Source: Acidobacteriaceae bacterium (lineage in GTDB: Bacteria > Acidobacteriota > Terriglobia > Bryobacterales > Bryobacteraceae). Taken from it: DNA of 41,628 bases. Positions 41,267-41,628 of this stretch are shown piece by piece (the stretch's first letter is position 1; each line of letters starts with the position of its first letter). Made by a program: the position numbers and the translations under genes. The stretch spans positions 1 to 41,628 of the forward strand of contig JADCJL010000096.1 in NCBI GenBank assembly GCA_020247055.1. The letters are read 5' to 3'. Below the pieces are notes generated by a model, which had not been told where the DNA came from, made no database searches, and worked only from the letters and a program-made list of their open reading frames with translations.

Positions 41267-41628
41267 GGCGCCGGCGGCGAAGGGTTTGGGTTGGGCGGGC
41301 TCGGCGGCCGGTTGGCTTCGGTCGTCGGACTTTTGCCGGTAACAGATTGATTTTATTGGAGTTGAGATTGCTCCTGGTTTTGCGGCAGGCCGCGGCGGGG
41401 GTGGATTCTAGACCGGGTCGAGCTCTCTGGAGAGGCTCCCGGCGCCGGCGGCGAAGGGTTTGGGTTTGGCGGGCTCGGCGGCCGGTTGGCTTCGGTCGTC
41501 GGACTTTTGCCGGTAACAGATTGATTTTATGGGAGTTGAGATTGCTCCCGGTTTTGCGGCAGGCCGCGGCGGGGGTAGATTCTAGACCGGGTCGAGCTCT
41601 CCGGAGAAGCTCCCGGCGCCGGCGGCGA
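41267..41628. repeat. 174-bp tandem repeat array, open at window end
   Basis: Two complete units (41267-41440 and 41441-41614) and the first 14 bases of a third. The units begin with GGCGCCGGCGGCGA, have exactly equal length and differ at only a handful of positions. Each has a GC-rich head, an AT-rich core (TTTTGCCGGTAACAGATTGA region), and a near-palindrome close to the end (GAGCTCTCCGGAGAAGCTC in unit two). No insertion sequence or CRISPR structure is visible. Because 174 is divisible by three, one frame on each strand stays open through both units, but neither shows protein-like composition or a start. The array continues beyond the window. Confidence 0.92.

Noticed and set aside
41267-41628. 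CRISPR array or repeat-protein gene
   Set aside because: Units are 174 bases with no variable spacers, and the open frames through the repeat have no start or protein-like features (Arg runs from the GC-rich head).

Overview
This window looks like chromosomal DNA from a high-GC bacterium, most likely an Acidobacteriota member close to Bryobacter/Solibacter. That assignment is inferred from overall gene content (secreted sulfatase, ThuA and amidohydrolase proteins with SRRALL-type leaders, a PEGA-domain Ser/Thr kinase, and the style of Smc and FtsH). No rRNA or tRNA gene is present to test it. Coding density is very high, spacers are short, and no insertion sequence, phage gene or CRISPR array was seen. 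Most of the window has a G-rich + strand, so + genes favour G-ending codons and - genes favour C-ending codons. This bias reverses at about 18.8-22.4 kb.

Layout. 1-6.2 kb: a subtilisin-type protease cut by the window edge, a Tat-type sulfatase, a secreted M20 peptidase, a DHOD-like flavoprotein and a Mn-type superoxide dismutase. 6.2-10.1 kb (-): PEGA kinase, DciA-like DUF721 protein, gatC, gatA, then sod, closely spaced. 10.1-13.6 kb (+): ftsY-ribD-ribE-[3Fe-4S] ferredoxin-methyltransferase, probably one operon. 13.6-18.4 kb: an outer-membrane barrel, a PilZ protein and a sigma-54 activator, with a divergent membrane HD-GYP/GAF/GGDEF protein. Together these look like a compact cyclic-dinucleotide signalling module. 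18.5-25.4 kb: DUF3817 protein, small secreted protein, ABC exporter, purple-acid-phosphatase-like phosphoesterase, DUF418 membrane protein, and a SUMF1-alpha/beta hydrolase fusion. 25.6-32 kb: smc, a decayed duplicate of the bcp 3' end, bcp, queA and tsaD; the last two are divergent with no base between their start codons. 32-40.3 kb (+): alpha/beta hydrolase, then the packed run mrp-tilS-ftsH-HAD phosphatase-amidohydrolase. 40.3-41.6 kb: a ThuA-domain protein, then a 174-bp tandem repeat array running off the end.

The observations I rate highest are: the 14.3-18.4 kb signalling module, whose GGDEF domain has Asn at the base-selectivity position; an Mrp-type ATPase with no cysteine at all; the 174-bp tandem repeat; the bcp-tail duplication beside smc; the zero-spacer queA/tsaD start junction; and the SUMF1-hydrolase fusion that lacks the formylglycine-generating cysteines. 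All work here was by eye; identities and skew are estimates unless stated as exact.
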